Below, in pieces: positions 50,066 to 58,305 of a stretch of 64,000 nucleotides of DNA (the first letter of the stretch is position 1; each line of letters starts with the position of its first letter). A program made the position numbers and the translations under genes. Source of the DNA: Ruminiclostridium cellobioparum subsp. termitidis CT1112. Lineage in GTDB: Bacteria; Bacillota; Clostridia; Acetivibrionales; DSM-1351. Where the stretch lies: assembly GCF_000350485.1 (NCBI RefSeq), contig NZ_AORV01000046.1, positions 62,001 to 126,000 of the forward strand, given 5' to 3'. The notes under the pieces were generated by a model, which searched no databases, was not told the origin of the DNA, and saw only the letters and a list, made by a program, of their open reading frames with translations.

Positions 50066-51781
50066 GTGTGGAAATATGTCTCAAACAGCCTGATTTACAG
50101 ATTCCTCATATTTATTTATGAAGTGATAGGCAATGCTTACAGAAACAGCTTTCTGAATAGATGTGTCGAAACTGTGGCAGCCTGGAATCAACACGGTTTA
50201 TTGTACAGAACCAAACAAAATTATATATCTTCAACCCCGAAATATTCCTTTTCAGTTACATACAGGATATTGTCCTTTTTCGGAAAAATTCTGGACAGGT
50301 TTGCAGGACATGTAAATCATGTTTATACTAAAGCTTTCAAGAACAGCCTCTTCACCAAAGCCTGCCGGAGCCTGCTGCAGTTCTGGAAAAAAATCTTCGG
50401 AAAATGGAGCGGCCTGGCCTGCTTTATTATCCTTGCAGTGATTTTGTGCGCCGCTGCCTTTGTGCTGCCTAAGCTTGTTGTAGCCGGTATTATTGGTATC
50501 CTGGGTCTGGTATTCATTCTCAGAAATTTTGAAAGAGCAGCTTATCTTGTAGCTATTTATCCCATATTATATTTTGTGGCAGGTGTATCAAATATAAGTT
50601 TTCTCGTTTCACTCTGGGATGAATTACTGATTATTTTCTGTGTCGGCATCTGGTTTTACAGATGGGTGGCCGACCGGAAGGATTTCAATTTTGCCTGGAC
50701 GCCTGTTGACTTTTCACTGATAATATTCTTTGTAGTCTGCATAGCATTATTTGCTATAGGCTCACTTAACACGCTCGGCTTTGACAGTCTGGGCTTTGAC
50801 GGACTCAGAGCAGTTATTGAGTACATGTTCTTCTTTTTCATTGTAGTCAAGCTGCTGAGGTCAGAGGACGGCGCCAAGAATCTTATAAAACTGATGATTC
50901 TGACAGGTGTGGTTATGTCACTGCACGGTATATACCAATACATTGCAAAAGTAGAAACTCCGGCCTATTGGACCGATAAGGTGGAAGTATCCTCCGGCCC
51001 CAGAGTTTTTTCCTTCGTAGGAAGCCCCAATGTATTGGGCTGCCTGTTGGCACTGGTGATACCCCTTGCAATATCCCTGATATTCTCTGAGAAAGATTTG
51101 ATACAGAAGTTTTTATACACTGCTGCCAGCGGAATAATGGGTATATGCATATTGCTCACAGGCTCCCGCTCCTCCTGGATCGCCCTGGGCTGTGCTCTCA
51201 TAATCTATTCCATTTTGAGCAGAAAATATTATCTCATTATCGGCTTATTTGTTGTGGCAATACTTGCGTACACCATGGTATCATCGGTACGGTCCAGAAT
51301 TGATTATATGCTTGATCCGGCTTATATAATCAGCAGTTTTACTGGCGGAAGGTTTGCCAGATGGCCCAAAGCACTTGAAATGTTCTACAGCAACCTGCTC
51401 TTTGGGGTGGGCTTTGGCCAGTTCGGCGGTTCGGTTGCCACTATAAACAAGGTCAAGGGCGCCTTTTATGTAGATAACTATTATATAAAGGCAGCCGTGG
51501 AAATGGGCATATTCGGACTTGTTACATTTTTAGTCGCCCTTTACAACGGAGTTGTCTGGTCCCTAAGAGCCTCCTACAAAGTGGAGGACAAGGTCTCCAG
51601 GGGCCTGATACAAAGTGGCTTTGGCGCTATGGTCGGAATTCTTGTTACCAATGTTGTTCTTAACAACTTTGATGCCCCGTCAGTTACAACCTATTTCTGG
51701 ACCATTGTAGCGGTTTGTGTATTCCTGGGCTATGTGAAAAAAGGTCCCAACAATGTACTGACAAACATATCTAATAAGTAA
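50066..51781 (+). CDS. O-antigen ligase / Wzy-type polymerase family protein
   Basis: Membrane protein of 571 residues with about 11-12 helices and a long cytoplasmic N-terminal region of about 110 residues. The Wzy_C landmark lies in CILLTGSRSSWIALG, and a large extracytoplasmic loop contains RFARWPKALEMF and LFGVGFGQFG, with Arg and His/Gly motifs usual for ligases or polymerases. The start is GTG, seven bases after AAGGAGG. It is the last gene before a strong terminator and probably polymerises or ligates the glycan exported by the flippase. Confidence 0.9.
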   Translation: MWKYVSNSLIYRFLIFIYEVIGNAYRNSFLNRCVETVAAWNQHGLLYRTKQNYISSTPKYSFSVTYRILSFFGKILDRFAGHVNHVYTKAFKNSLFTKACRSLLQFWKKIFGKWSGLACFIILAVILCAAAFVLPKLVVAGIIGILGLVFILRNFERAAYLVAIYPILYFVAGVSNISFLVSLWDELLIIFCVGIWFYRWVADRKDFNFAWTPVDFSLIIFFVVCIALFAIGSLNTLGFDSLGFDGLRAVIEYMFFFFIVVKLLRSEDGAKNLIKLMILTGVVMSLHGIYQYIAKVETPAYWTDKVEVSSGPRVFSFVGSPNVLGCLLALVIPLAISLIFSEKDLIQKFLYTAASGIMGICILLTGSRSSWIALGCALIIYSILSRKYYLIIGLFVVAILAYTMVSSVRSRIDYMLDPAYIISSFTGGRFARWPKALEMFYSNLLFGVGFGQFGGSVATINKVKGAFYVDNYYIKAAVEMGIFGLVTFLVALYNGVVWSLRASYKVEDKVSRGLIQSGFGAMVGILVTNVVLNNFDAPSVTTYFWTIVAVCVFLGYVKKGPNNVLTNISNK

Positions 51782-51804
51782 AAAATAAATATCAATTACC
51801 CATC

Positions 51805-51841
51805 AAAACCCTGTTCCTGTAAACGGAACAGGGTTTTGATT
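51805..51841 (+). terminator. Terminator of the surface-polysaccharide operon
   Basis: AAAACCCTGTTCC and GGAACAGGGTTTT form a 13-bp perfect stem around a 7-base loop, followed by GATTTT. Confidence 0.93.
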
Positions 51842-51994
51842 TTGAAATCAATCTGTGCTATCCTAAAAAGAGTCTCTTGGGTAGGAAGAAAGCTTTATAA
51901 ACATATTTACCGCAGCATGGCTGTTGTATGTATAAAGAATTCAAGAGGCTTTATTACTTGCTTTAATGCTGCATGGCAGCAGAATGGAGACTTT

Positions 51995-52831
51995 ATGGAA
52001 AGAGAAAGTATATACAAACATTACGAGCCGGCTGTGACAGCTCCGGATATAAACCATTCCGAAGCTCACTGGTTTGCTTTTTTCACAAATAAATTGCTGG
52101 TTAAAAAGGATGATGGAAGTTATACCATCCCTTATGTCAGGGATTTATATCAGCTTAACACACAGACAGTCAGGACCCAGTATCTGGGTTTACTGCAGGG
52201 GAAGCCCTGTTATTCGGCAGAACTTGCATCGGAGGAGCCGGTCCCTGAGGGAATGGAGTTTGTGGAGTTACGGGCACTTTATGATTTTATTACTGAAGAC
52301 TTGTTTTTACTGGCAGGTAAAGCCTATCAGATAGTATCCTGGGATCAGACCCATCAATTCTGCGGCAGATGCGGCTCGGCCACCGAAGACCTCTCAGGGG
52401 AAAGGGCTAAAATCTGTCCCAAATGCGGCTTTATCAGCTACCCCAGAATATGTCCTGCTGTGATAACTGCTATTCGGAGGGGAGATCAATTGCTGCTGGC
52501 GCATGCCAGACACTTTAAGGAAGGCATGTATTCCCTGATCGCAGGTTTTGTAGAAGCCGGTGAAACCCTGGAAGAGGCCGTCCGGAGAGAAATCCATGAG
52601 GAAGTTGGTATCAGCGTAAAAAATATCCGGTACTGGAGCAGTCAGCCATGGCCCTTCCCAAATTCAATGATGCTGGGTTTTACCGCCGAGTATGACAGCG
52701 GGGATATAAAGGTTGACGGTGTTGAGATAACCGATGCCGGGTGGTATAGTGCGGATGACCTCCCCGGGCTTCCGTCCGATGCCAGCATTGCCAGGAAGCT
52801 CATAAATTGGTGGATGGAACAGAACAGGTAA
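51995..52831 (+). CDS. nudC: NAD+ diphosphatase (NudC)
   Basis: Nudix hydrolase that cleaves NAD(H) and can decap NAD-capped RNA. The product has 278 residues with a zinc ribbon (FCGRCGS and ICPKCGF), the Nudix box GFVEAGETLEEAVRREIHEEVG-type signature and the NudC-specific SQPWPFPNS motif. ATG at 51995 is chosen for GGAG six bases upstream and for normal length; the open frame extends back into the operon terminator and its earlier ATG codons lack ribosome sites. It is a single-gene unit. Confidence 0.93.
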   Translation: MERESIYKHYEPAVTAPDINHSEAHWFAFFTNKLLVKKDDGSYTIPYVRDLYQLNTQTVRTQYLGLLQGKPCYSAELASEEPVPEGMEFVELRALYDFITEDLFLLAGKAYQIVSWDQTHQFCGRCGSATEDLSGERAKICPKCGFISYPRICPAVITAIRRGDQLLLAHARHFKEGMYSLIAGFVEAGETLEEAVRREIHEEVGISVKNIRYWSSQPWPFPNSMMLGFTAEYDSGDIKVDGVEITDAGWYSADDLPGLPSDASIARKLINWWMEQNR

Positions 52832-52861
52832 AGGCACCCTCTGTTATTGAAGATATGTAAA

Positions 52862-52903
52862 CCCGGAAGAACCGCAACTAAGCTCAGTTACAGTTCTTCC
52901 GGG
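52862..52903. terminator. Bidirectional terminator between nudC and hsp20
   Basis: CCCGGAAGAAC and GTTCTTCCGGG pair perfectly, with an inner AACT/AGTT helix. The plus strand continues with ATTGTTTTA and the minus strand with TTTACAT. It lies between two convergent genes and should end both. Confidence 0.88.
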
Positions 52904-52909
52904 ATTGTT

Positions 52910-53344
52910 TTATTGTATTTCAATTCTGTTATTTTTCTTTTTCTCTTCGCCCTTTGGAAGGACTATTGAGAGGATACCGTTTTCATATTTTGCGGATACG
53001 GCCTCATGCTTTACGTTCTCTACGTAGAAGCTTCTGCTGCTGGAGCCATATCTTCTTTCCCTTCTGATATAATTATTTCTCTCCTCTTTGCTTTCCTCGG
53101 ACCTTTCCACTGAAATTGTAAGCCTGTCATCCCTCAGATCCAGTTTGATATCTTCCTTGTTTACACCTGGAATTTCGGCCTCAACAATGTATTCCCTTTC
53201 ATTTTCCTTTACATCGGCCTTGATTGCATGACCTGCAAATCCCAATGCAGTATCATTGAAGAAGTCGTTGAAAATGCTGTCTATGTCGAACAGACTTCCC
53301 CTTTCCTGAATTTTGTTGTTTCTGAATGGAACTATTCCAAACAT
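52910..53344 (-). CDS. Small heat-shock protein, Hsp20/alpha-crystallin family
   Basis: ATP-independent holdase chaperone of 144 residues. The N-terminal region (FDIDSIFNDFFND) precedes an alpha-crystallin domain at about 40-135 with EYIVEAEIPGVNKEDIKL, RSFYVENVKHEAVSAKYENG-like strands and the terminal LSIVLPK. The C-terminus NNRIEIQ carries an I-x-I anchor. The 168 bp upstream carry two CtsR-type operators around a sigma-A promoter, so it is probably repressed by CtsR and induced by heat or protein damage. Confidence 0.96.
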   Translation of the reverse strand: MFGIVPFRNNKIQERGSLFDIDSIFNDFFNDTALGFAGHAIKADVKENEREYIVEAEIPGVNKEDIKLDLRDDRLTISVERSEESKEERNNYIRRERRYGSSSRSFYVENVKHEAVSAKYENGILSIVLPKGEEKKKNNRIEIQ

Positions 53345-53385
53345 ATAAACACCTCCATAAATATATTTTATAATTTTGTTTTGAT

Positions 53386-53402
53386 TTTGACTTTCTTTGA
53401 CC
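53386..53402 (-). promoter_or_regulatory. CtsR operator 1 (hsp20)
   Basis: On the minus strand: GGTCAAAGAAAGTCAAA, a tandem heptad repeat that matches the CtsR consensus (A/G)GTCAAA-NNN-(A/G)GTCAAA exactly. It lies just downstream of the predicted transcription start and would block RNA polymerase. Confidence 0.85.
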
Positions 53403-53412
53403 TTGTGTCTAT

Positions 53413-53441
53413 ATTTTAAATCATTCTTTTTGACTTTTCAA
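53413..53441 (-). promoter_or_regulatory. Sigma-A promoter of hsp20
   Basis: Minus-strand TTGAAA (53436-53441), a 17-base spacer and TAAAAT (53413-53418). An AGTCAAA half-site lies inside the spacer (53429-53435), and CtsR boxes lie on both sides. Confidence 0.7.
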
Positions 53442-53448
53442 AACTGAT

Positions 53449-53465
53449 TTTGACTTTCCTTGACC
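53449..53465 (-). promoter_or_regulatory. CtsR operator 2 (hsp20)
   Basis: On the minus strand: GGTCAAGGAAAGTCAAA, one base from the CtsR consensus, placed just upstream of the -35. Together with operator 1 it brackets the promoter. Confidence 0.8.
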
Positions 53466-53512
53466 TTTGTTTTGAGTATTTATTTAATTATTTAATTTTA
53501 TCTTCATATATC

Positions 53513-55084
53513 TTAAATTTTCTTGTATTTCCTTACTTTTTTATTTCTTATCCCCAGCAGTTGAAGCAGCTCTCTCCAATCTATAGCACCCACCAGTGCC
53601 ATAAGGAAAAGTGCTATTACAATATATGCGCCAACTGCAAAAAGGGTTTGCCAGATAACCGGGAGTTTAAGAAAGTTGAAGAAACTATATATGTAATTGC
53701 TCAATAGGAACAGGAGCACTGTGACGAGAGCCGGCCTTACCACCCAGTGCCTCAGATCAAGAGCCATTCCCGTACACTTCATTATTGTAATGAAATTGAG
53801 TATGCATACGATCAAGGCGCTGATTATCACTCCCAGTATGTATGCCGGTATGCCATGCTGCGGAATAAGAAAATACACACACAGTATCCTTATTGCCGAG
53901 CCTACTATTGAATTTATGAGATAAAGGCCCTGTTTCCCAAGTCCGTTCATAATGCCGGTAAGTATCTGTGAAAGGTATATAAATATGCAGGTAAACGATA
54001 ACATAAATAGGGTATATCCCACATTCTGTCCGGGATAGATCATGTTGGCTATTTTGTCCGGATAACATGCAAAAAGGGCCATAAAAACGAAGCCCAATAC
54101 CATGGTTATCTGTATGGACTTTGAAATCCTGTAATTGGCCCTGCCATAGTTATTTAACGATATGGCCTCGGAAATTGCAGGTACCAGTGTTGTTGCAAGG
54201 GAAGTTGTTACCAGTGCGGGAAACATTATGAGAGGCAAAGCCATGCCTGTAAGCTTGCCGTATGCCTCCATGCTCTGAACCTGATTGAGTCCACCTGCCA
54301 GTAATCTCTGGGGGATTAATATCACTTCTGCGGCAGCCATCATTGAAATAATAAACCTGTTGAAGGAGATGGGAGCCGCACAGGCTAAAATTGAAGCTAC
54401 CAGCTTCCTCTTCCGGATAATGCCCTGTCTGGATTTCGGGGTGATATGGGGGTACTTCTTAAACCTGTAATATACCGCAAGTAAAAAGAGATTCGACATT
54501 TCTCCCACAGCCATACCCACGGTTGCCAGGGCACATGCGTATTCAAGTCCCGCTTCAAGAAATCTGGCGGCAAGTGCCATTATTATAGCTATCTTGACCA
54601 CTTGTTCAACTATCTGTGATATTGCTGTAGGTGTGACCTCCTGAATCCCGTAGAAATAACCCTTGTATGCAGACGCAGCCGCAATGAGCGGTATGCAGGG
54701 TATCATCAAAAGAACAGAAGTATAGGTTCTGGCATCTTTTAATATAAAGTTAACTATAAAATCAATGTTAAAGTAGAGCAGTACGGATAAAATTGAGCTG
54801 CCGGCCAGCACTCCCGCAAGTCCGACTTTCGAAATCCGTTTTATATTGATGAAATTGCCCTGTGCCGCCTGCTCGGCAATCATCTTTGAAACTGCAATCG
54901 ACACACCTGATGTAAGTGTAAGAATTATTAAAGAATAGACAGGTACTATCAGTTGATATAATCCTATTCCCTCGGCACCGATTAAATTTGACAGGTAAAT
55001 CCTATATATAAACCCAATTATTCTCGTTACAAAACCCGCAGCCATTAATATTATTGCACCCGTTATAAATGTCTTTTTTGTCAT
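53513..55084 (-). CDS. SpoVB-like MOP-superfamily flippase
   Basis: Membrane protein of 523 residues with about 14 helices, related to stage V sporulation protein B / MurJ-like lipid II flippases. The start MTKKTFITGAIILMAAGFVTRIIGF-type segment and YRIYLSNLIGAEGIGLYQLI are typical of the SpoVB group. ATG at 55084 follows GGAGG; an in-frame ATG 15 codons upstream lacks a ribosome site. A role in spore cortex or peptidoglycan precursor export is likely, but paralogues are common, so the exact function is not certain. Confidence 0.88.
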   Translation of the reverse strand: MTKKTFITGAIILMAAGFVTRIIGFIYRIYLSNLIGAEGIGLYQLIVPVYSLIILTLTSGVSIAVSKMIAEQAAQGNFINIKRISKVGLAGVLAGSSILSVLLYFNIDFIVNFILKDARTYTSVLLMIPCIPLIAAASAYKGYFYGIQEVTPTAISQIVEQVVKIAIIMALAARFLEAGLEYACALATVGMAVGEMSNLFLLAVYYRFKKYPHITPKSRQGIIRKRKLVASILACAAPISFNRFIISMMAAAEVILIPQRLLAGGLNQVQSMEAYGKLTGMALPLIMFPALVTTSLATTLVPAISEAISLNNYGRANYRISKSIQITMVLGFVFMALFACYPDKIANMIYPGQNVGYTLFMLSFTCIFIYLSQILTGIMNGLGKQGLYLINSIVGSAIRILCVYFLIPQHGIPAYILGVIISALIVCILNFITIMKCTGMALDLRHWVVRPALVTVLLFLLSNYIYSFFNFLKLPVIWQTLFAVGAYIVIALFLMALVGAIDWRELLQLLGIRNKKVRKYKKI

Positions 55085-55453
55085 AAGCACCTCCAAAAAT
55101 ATAGTACCTTGATTAATTTTATTGACCAAGTGAAGCTTTTATGACTCTAGGTTCCCAGCAGTTTACCATAAATTACAGGTTGATAGGCCCGATTCTGGCC
55201 CTTATAATAAGCCCATCGGCTGTTTTATGTAAACCATTTGTATTACAGCTGAAACACTGAATATTTAGTACAAGGTCAGCAGGCCTTGGTATTAAGGTCT
55301 TATCAGACGGCCGATAAACCGTTTATCAAAAAAAATATCCGGTAAGTAAAAAGCGCTGGAAAAATACGCGCTAAAAAAAATAACCCCTAAACATTTTTGT
55401 TTGATGTATAAATGAATGTACATTTCAGGGGCTTTCATTTTAGGGAGGTCAAT
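55085..55453. other. Divergent intergenic region with a foldable 74-base element
   Basis: This 369-bp region lies between the SpoVB-like gene (minus) and the NlpC/P60 gene (plus). It contains nested complementary segments at 55161-55234 (see that entry), GATAAA/TTTATC around CCG near 55312-55326, and the decamer palindrome AATGTACATT at 55415-55424. I see no gene in it and no match to a riboswitch class I know. Confidence 0.5.
55161..55234. other. Candidate structured RNA or regulatory stem
   Basis: Nested pairs: GTTTAC(C)AT with ATGTAAAC, ACAG with CTGT, CCGAT with ATCGG, and CTTA with TAAG around TAA. The pairs are in register, so a single multi-helix fold is possible on either strand. It lies about 75 bp upstream of the SpoVB-like start and about 220 bp upstream of the NlpC/P60 start. 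The structure is inferred by eye only. Confidence 0.35.
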
Positions 55454-56263
55454 ATGAATAAAAAATTAATAGCAAGTGGTATAGCTCTGGTGCTGTGCTT
55501 GACGGCAATAGCCCCGGTCTATAAGAGTTTGACCTATAACAGGGAAATTCTCGATCCGGCCAAAATACAGGAGGTCGGAACACAGGCTAATCAGGATTTT
55601 ACAATATCAGAATCCGAAACAATGAAAGCTGAAGATTTGGCTATAAAATCAATGGAAGCAAACCCGGCTTCGGCTATGAAAGCCACAGCTGCCACAGCAG
55701 GTACCCAACAAGCTGCTGAAGTTAAAAAATCAGTCCCTGCGGCAGCACCACAAAAAACTACTGCTGCTGCTAAAAAATCAACTGCCGTTAAAAGCGCCGC
55801 TGTAAAGAAATCAACAACAAAAGCGGCAAAAACAACAAAAGCAAAACCCAAAACCACGGTTTCCAGGGGCACAACCACCAGAACTGCCGCTGCAAGTTCA
55901 AAGGCAAGTGCGGTTATAGCCACAGCGAAAAGTTATATGGGCGTGCCTTATGTCTGGGGCGGCGAATCCCCCAGCGGCTTTGACTGCTCAGGCTTTACAC
56001 AGTATGTATTGAAAAAGAACGGTGTCAGTATACCCAGGGTTACTGCAGACCAGTTCGGAGCAGGTGTGAGCGTATCAAAGAGCAATTTAAGGGTTGGAGA
56101 CCTGGTCTTTTTTACAACTTATAAACAAGGACCGTCACATGTGGGCTTTTACATGGGAGGCGGACAATTTATCCACGCAAGCTCATCAAAAGGAGTGACC
56201 ATATCCAGTCTGAACAGTTCATACTATTCAGACCGATATGTGGGTGCAAGAAGAGTATTTTAA
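55454..56263 (+). CDS. Secreted NlpC/P60 peptidoglycan endopeptidase
   Basis: Cell-wall hydrolase of 269 residues that cleaves stem peptides. The signal peptide (MNKKLIASGIALVLCLTAI) is followed by an acidic segment and a long Ala/Lys/Thr-rich low-complexity linker at about 75-150 that could bind the wall. The NlpC/P60 domain (about 155-269) has the catalytic Cys in FDCSGFTQYVL, the His in GPSHVGFYMG and the third residue in FIHASS. ATG at 55454 follows GGGAGG. It is monocistronic with a strong terminator. Confidence 0.94.
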   Translation: MNKKLIASGIALVLCLTAIAPVYKSLTYNREILDPAKIQEVGTQANQDFTISESETMKAEDLAIKSMEANPASAMKATAATAGTQQAAEVKKSVPAAAPQKTTAAAKKSTAVKSAAVKKSTTKAAKTTKAKPKTTVSRGTTTRTAAASSKASAVIATAKSYMGVPYVWGGESPSGFDCSGFTQYVLKKNGVSIPRVTADQFGAGVSVSKSNLRVGDLVFFTTYKQGPSHVGFYMGGGQFIHASSSKGVTISSLNSSYYSDRYVGARRVF

Positions 56264-56281
56264 TAAAAAACGGCAAATAAT

Positions 56282-56318
56282 AAAAAGGTTGCAGAATTTA
56301 CAGTTCTGCAACCTTTTT
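56282..56318 (+). terminator. Terminator of the NlpC/P60 gene
   Basis: AAAAAGGTTGCAGAA and TTCTGCAACCTTTTT form a 15-bp perfect stem around TTTACAG, ending in a T-run. Confidence 0.95.
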
Positions 56319-56406
56319 AATTATTATTGTGATAAAATAATTATACATTAATACCAATATTTTATAACTCAAAACTTAATCTGTTCCGGAGGGTAAACAC
56401 CAATTT

Positions 56407-57171
56407 ATGGATGTTAACAAAATTATAGATAAATTAAGTAGAAAGCTCAGTCAAAGAAGTCTTATATTTATAATTGTTTTTCTTTCCCTGGCCATAATCG
56501 GTATTATTGGCGCTTACCTTGCAAAAAAAGAAAATCCGAACCCCTCGGGTTCATTGTCAACATCCCTGGAGACAGTTCAGGAAAAACCTCCCCTGGTAGT
56601 TATAGACCCCGGCCACGGCGGTTGGGATCCCGGGGCCATGGCAGGCGATATCAATGAAAAAGACATAGTTCTGGACATTTCTATTGAAATTGAAAGATTG
56701 CTGATAGAAAAAAACATTGACTATTACATGATAAGAACAGAGGATATCTATGTCAGTCTTGAAGACAGGGCCCAAATTGCCAATGAAAAGAAAGGCAGGC
56801 TGTTTATAAGCATCCATAACAACTCTTTTACCGATTCGGCCCAGAGCGGAATACTGACTGCGTACAATCCCTACTCCCCGAACGGAAAGGATATGGCCAA
56901 AATAATGCAGTCTAAAATAAAGGAATTAGGCATGAAAAACAGAGACATTATGCCGCGTCCCAACCTGTATGTTTTACGGCATACCGAAATGCCGGCCCTG
57001 CTGCTTGAAATAGGTTTCATGTCAAATAAAAAAGACCTGAAACTTTTAACTGCCGGCGATTTTCAAAAAAAATGCGCGAAGCAGGTTGTTTCAGGCATTG
57101 AAGATATACTTGACAAGTATATCCTTGATTCAAAGGCTACTGATGCAGAAGGAAGTCCTGCAGCAGACTGA
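56407..57171 (+). CDS. N-acetylmuramoyl-L-alanine amidase (Amidase_3), membrane-anchored
   Basis: Zinc amidase of 254 residues that removes stem peptides from glycan strands. A membrane helix at about 18-38 anchors it; the catalytic domain (about 60-240) has the zinc ligands in VIDPGHGGWDPGA, the Glu in INEKDIVLDIS, the His in FISIHNN and the Glu in ALLLEIGFMSN. GGAGGG lies rather far (13-14 bases) from the ATG. The 3' end overlaps the convergent dus gene by 35 bp. The type is common among sporulation and germination amidases (CwlC/CwlD-like). Confidence 0.93.
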   Translation: MDVNKIIDKLSRKLSQRSLIFIIVFLSLAIIGIIGAYLAKKENPNPSGSLSTSLETVQEKPPLVVIDPGHGGWDPGAMAGDINEKDIVLDISIEIERLLIEKNIDYYMIRTEDIYVSLEDRAQIANEKKGRLFISIHNNSFTDSAQSGILTAYNPYSPNGKDMAKIMQSKIKELGMKNRDIMPRPNLYVLRHTEMPALLLEIGFMSNKKDLKLLTAGDFQKKCAKQVVSGIEDILDKYILDSKATDAEGSPAAD

Positions 57172-58099
57172 TTATTTCATCCTTGTCGTTCATCTTAAAT
57201 ATCTTTTGTTTTGTGACCGAAGCATCTCTCATACCTTTTATATACCAGGCGATGTGGGATCTCATTTCAAGAATTCCGGTCCTTTCTCCCTTGTGTTCTA
57301 TCAGCATATTCATATGCCTTATGATAGTATCGATTTTTTCCCCGGCAGTTGGTTGAGCAGTAAAAACTCCCTCTTCCAGATACCTGTTTATCTGCTTGAA
57401 AATCCACGGGTTCCCCTGTGCACCTCTTCCCACCATTATCGCATCACAGCCTGTTTCTTCCAGCAGCCGTTTAGCCTCTGCAGGGCCGGTAACATCCCCA
57501 TTCCCGATAACAGGTATGGAAACGGCCCGCTTGACCTGCCTTATAATATCCCAATCGGCCTTTCCGCTGTAATATTGCTCGCGGGTCCTGCCATGAACCG
57601 TGACTGCGCTGGCTCCGCAGGCCTCTGCAATCCTTGCTATTTCAACAGCATTTACGCTGCATTCATCCCAGCCCTTTCGGATTTTAACCGTGACTGGTTT
57701 GTTTGCCGCTCCTACAACAGCGCTGACTATTTTCCCAACCTGTTCAGGCCTCTTCATCAAAGCACTGCCCTCTCCGTTTTTAGTGATTTTAGGAGCCGGA
57801 CAGCCCATATTTATGTCAATGATACTTGCATCCGAAGCATTTAATTTTTCTGTAACTTCTGCCATTATTTCCGGCTCGGAACCAAATATCTGAACCGCTC
57901 CCGGTTTCTCCTTCTCATCAAGCAGCGTCAGCCTTGCACTTTTTTCATCCAGGTAATGCATACCCTTTGCGCTGACCATCTCGGTATAGACCAAGCCGCA
58001 GCCCTGTTCCTTGCAGAGCACTCTAAAGGGCATATCAGTGACCCCTGCCATAGGTGCCAGAAAAACTCTGTTTTTCAATTCAACATTTCCTATCCTCAA
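57137..58099 (-). CDS. dus: tRNA-dihydrouridine synthase (Dus)
   Basis: FMN enzyme that reduces uridines of the tRNA D-loop, 320 residues. The TIM barrel starts NRVFLAPMAGVTDMPFR, with the substrate-binding INMGCPAPKITKNGEGSALM including the catalytic Cys, VTVKIRKGWDE, TVHGRTREQYYSG and the FMN phosphate loop MVGRGAQGNPWIF. TTG at 58099 is used because AAGGAGG lies seven bases upstream; the frame extends further only through non-coding sequence. The C-terminus overlaps the amidase gene tail to tail. Confidence 0.94.
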   Translation of the reverse strand: MRIGNVELKNRVFLAPMAGVTDMPFRVLCKEQGCGLVYTEMVSAKGMHYLDEKSARLTLLDEKEKPGAVQIFGSEPEIMAEVTEKLNASDASIIDINMGCPAPKITKNGEGSALMKRPEQVGKIVSAVVGAANKPVTVKIRKGWDECSVNAVEIARIAEACGASAVTVHGRTREQYYSGKADWDIIRQVKRAVSIPVIGNGDVTGPAEAKRLLEETGCDAIMVGRGAQGNPWIFKQINRYLEEGVFTAQPTAGEKIDTIIRHMNMLIEHKGERTGILEMRSHIAWYIKGMRDASVTKQKIFKMNDKDEIISLLQDFLLHQ

Positions 58100-58246
58100 A
58101 AGAAATCCTCCTTCAAAATCAACATTCCTATTGTAACAGAATTTTCGGAAACAAGTAAAGAACTCCGCAGTAGAACCCTGTATTAATGACACAAAAATTA
58201 GTTTTTGCAACATAGGAGTATCTTAGACATATTATGTAAATATAGT

Positions 58247-58255
58247 CATAGTATA
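58247..58255 (+). promoter_or_regulatory. Possible sigma-K-like -10 of the DNRLRE gene
   Basis: CATAGTATA fits the mother-cell sigma-K -10 pattern CATA-NNN-TA, and an AC at 58227-58228 could serve as -35, but the 18-base spacing is longer than usual. This is speculative, and interesting only because the product lacks a signal peptide. Confidence 0.25.
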
Positions 58256-58305
58256 GAATGACCTTATAACAGTACATAAATCCACTATGAAAGAAGGTAC
58301 AACAT

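Noticed and set aside
57086-57844. A 252-codon plus-strand frame spanning the amidase end and dus
   Set aside because: It is opposite the conserved Dus catalytic region and out of frame with the amidase; there is no ribosome site.
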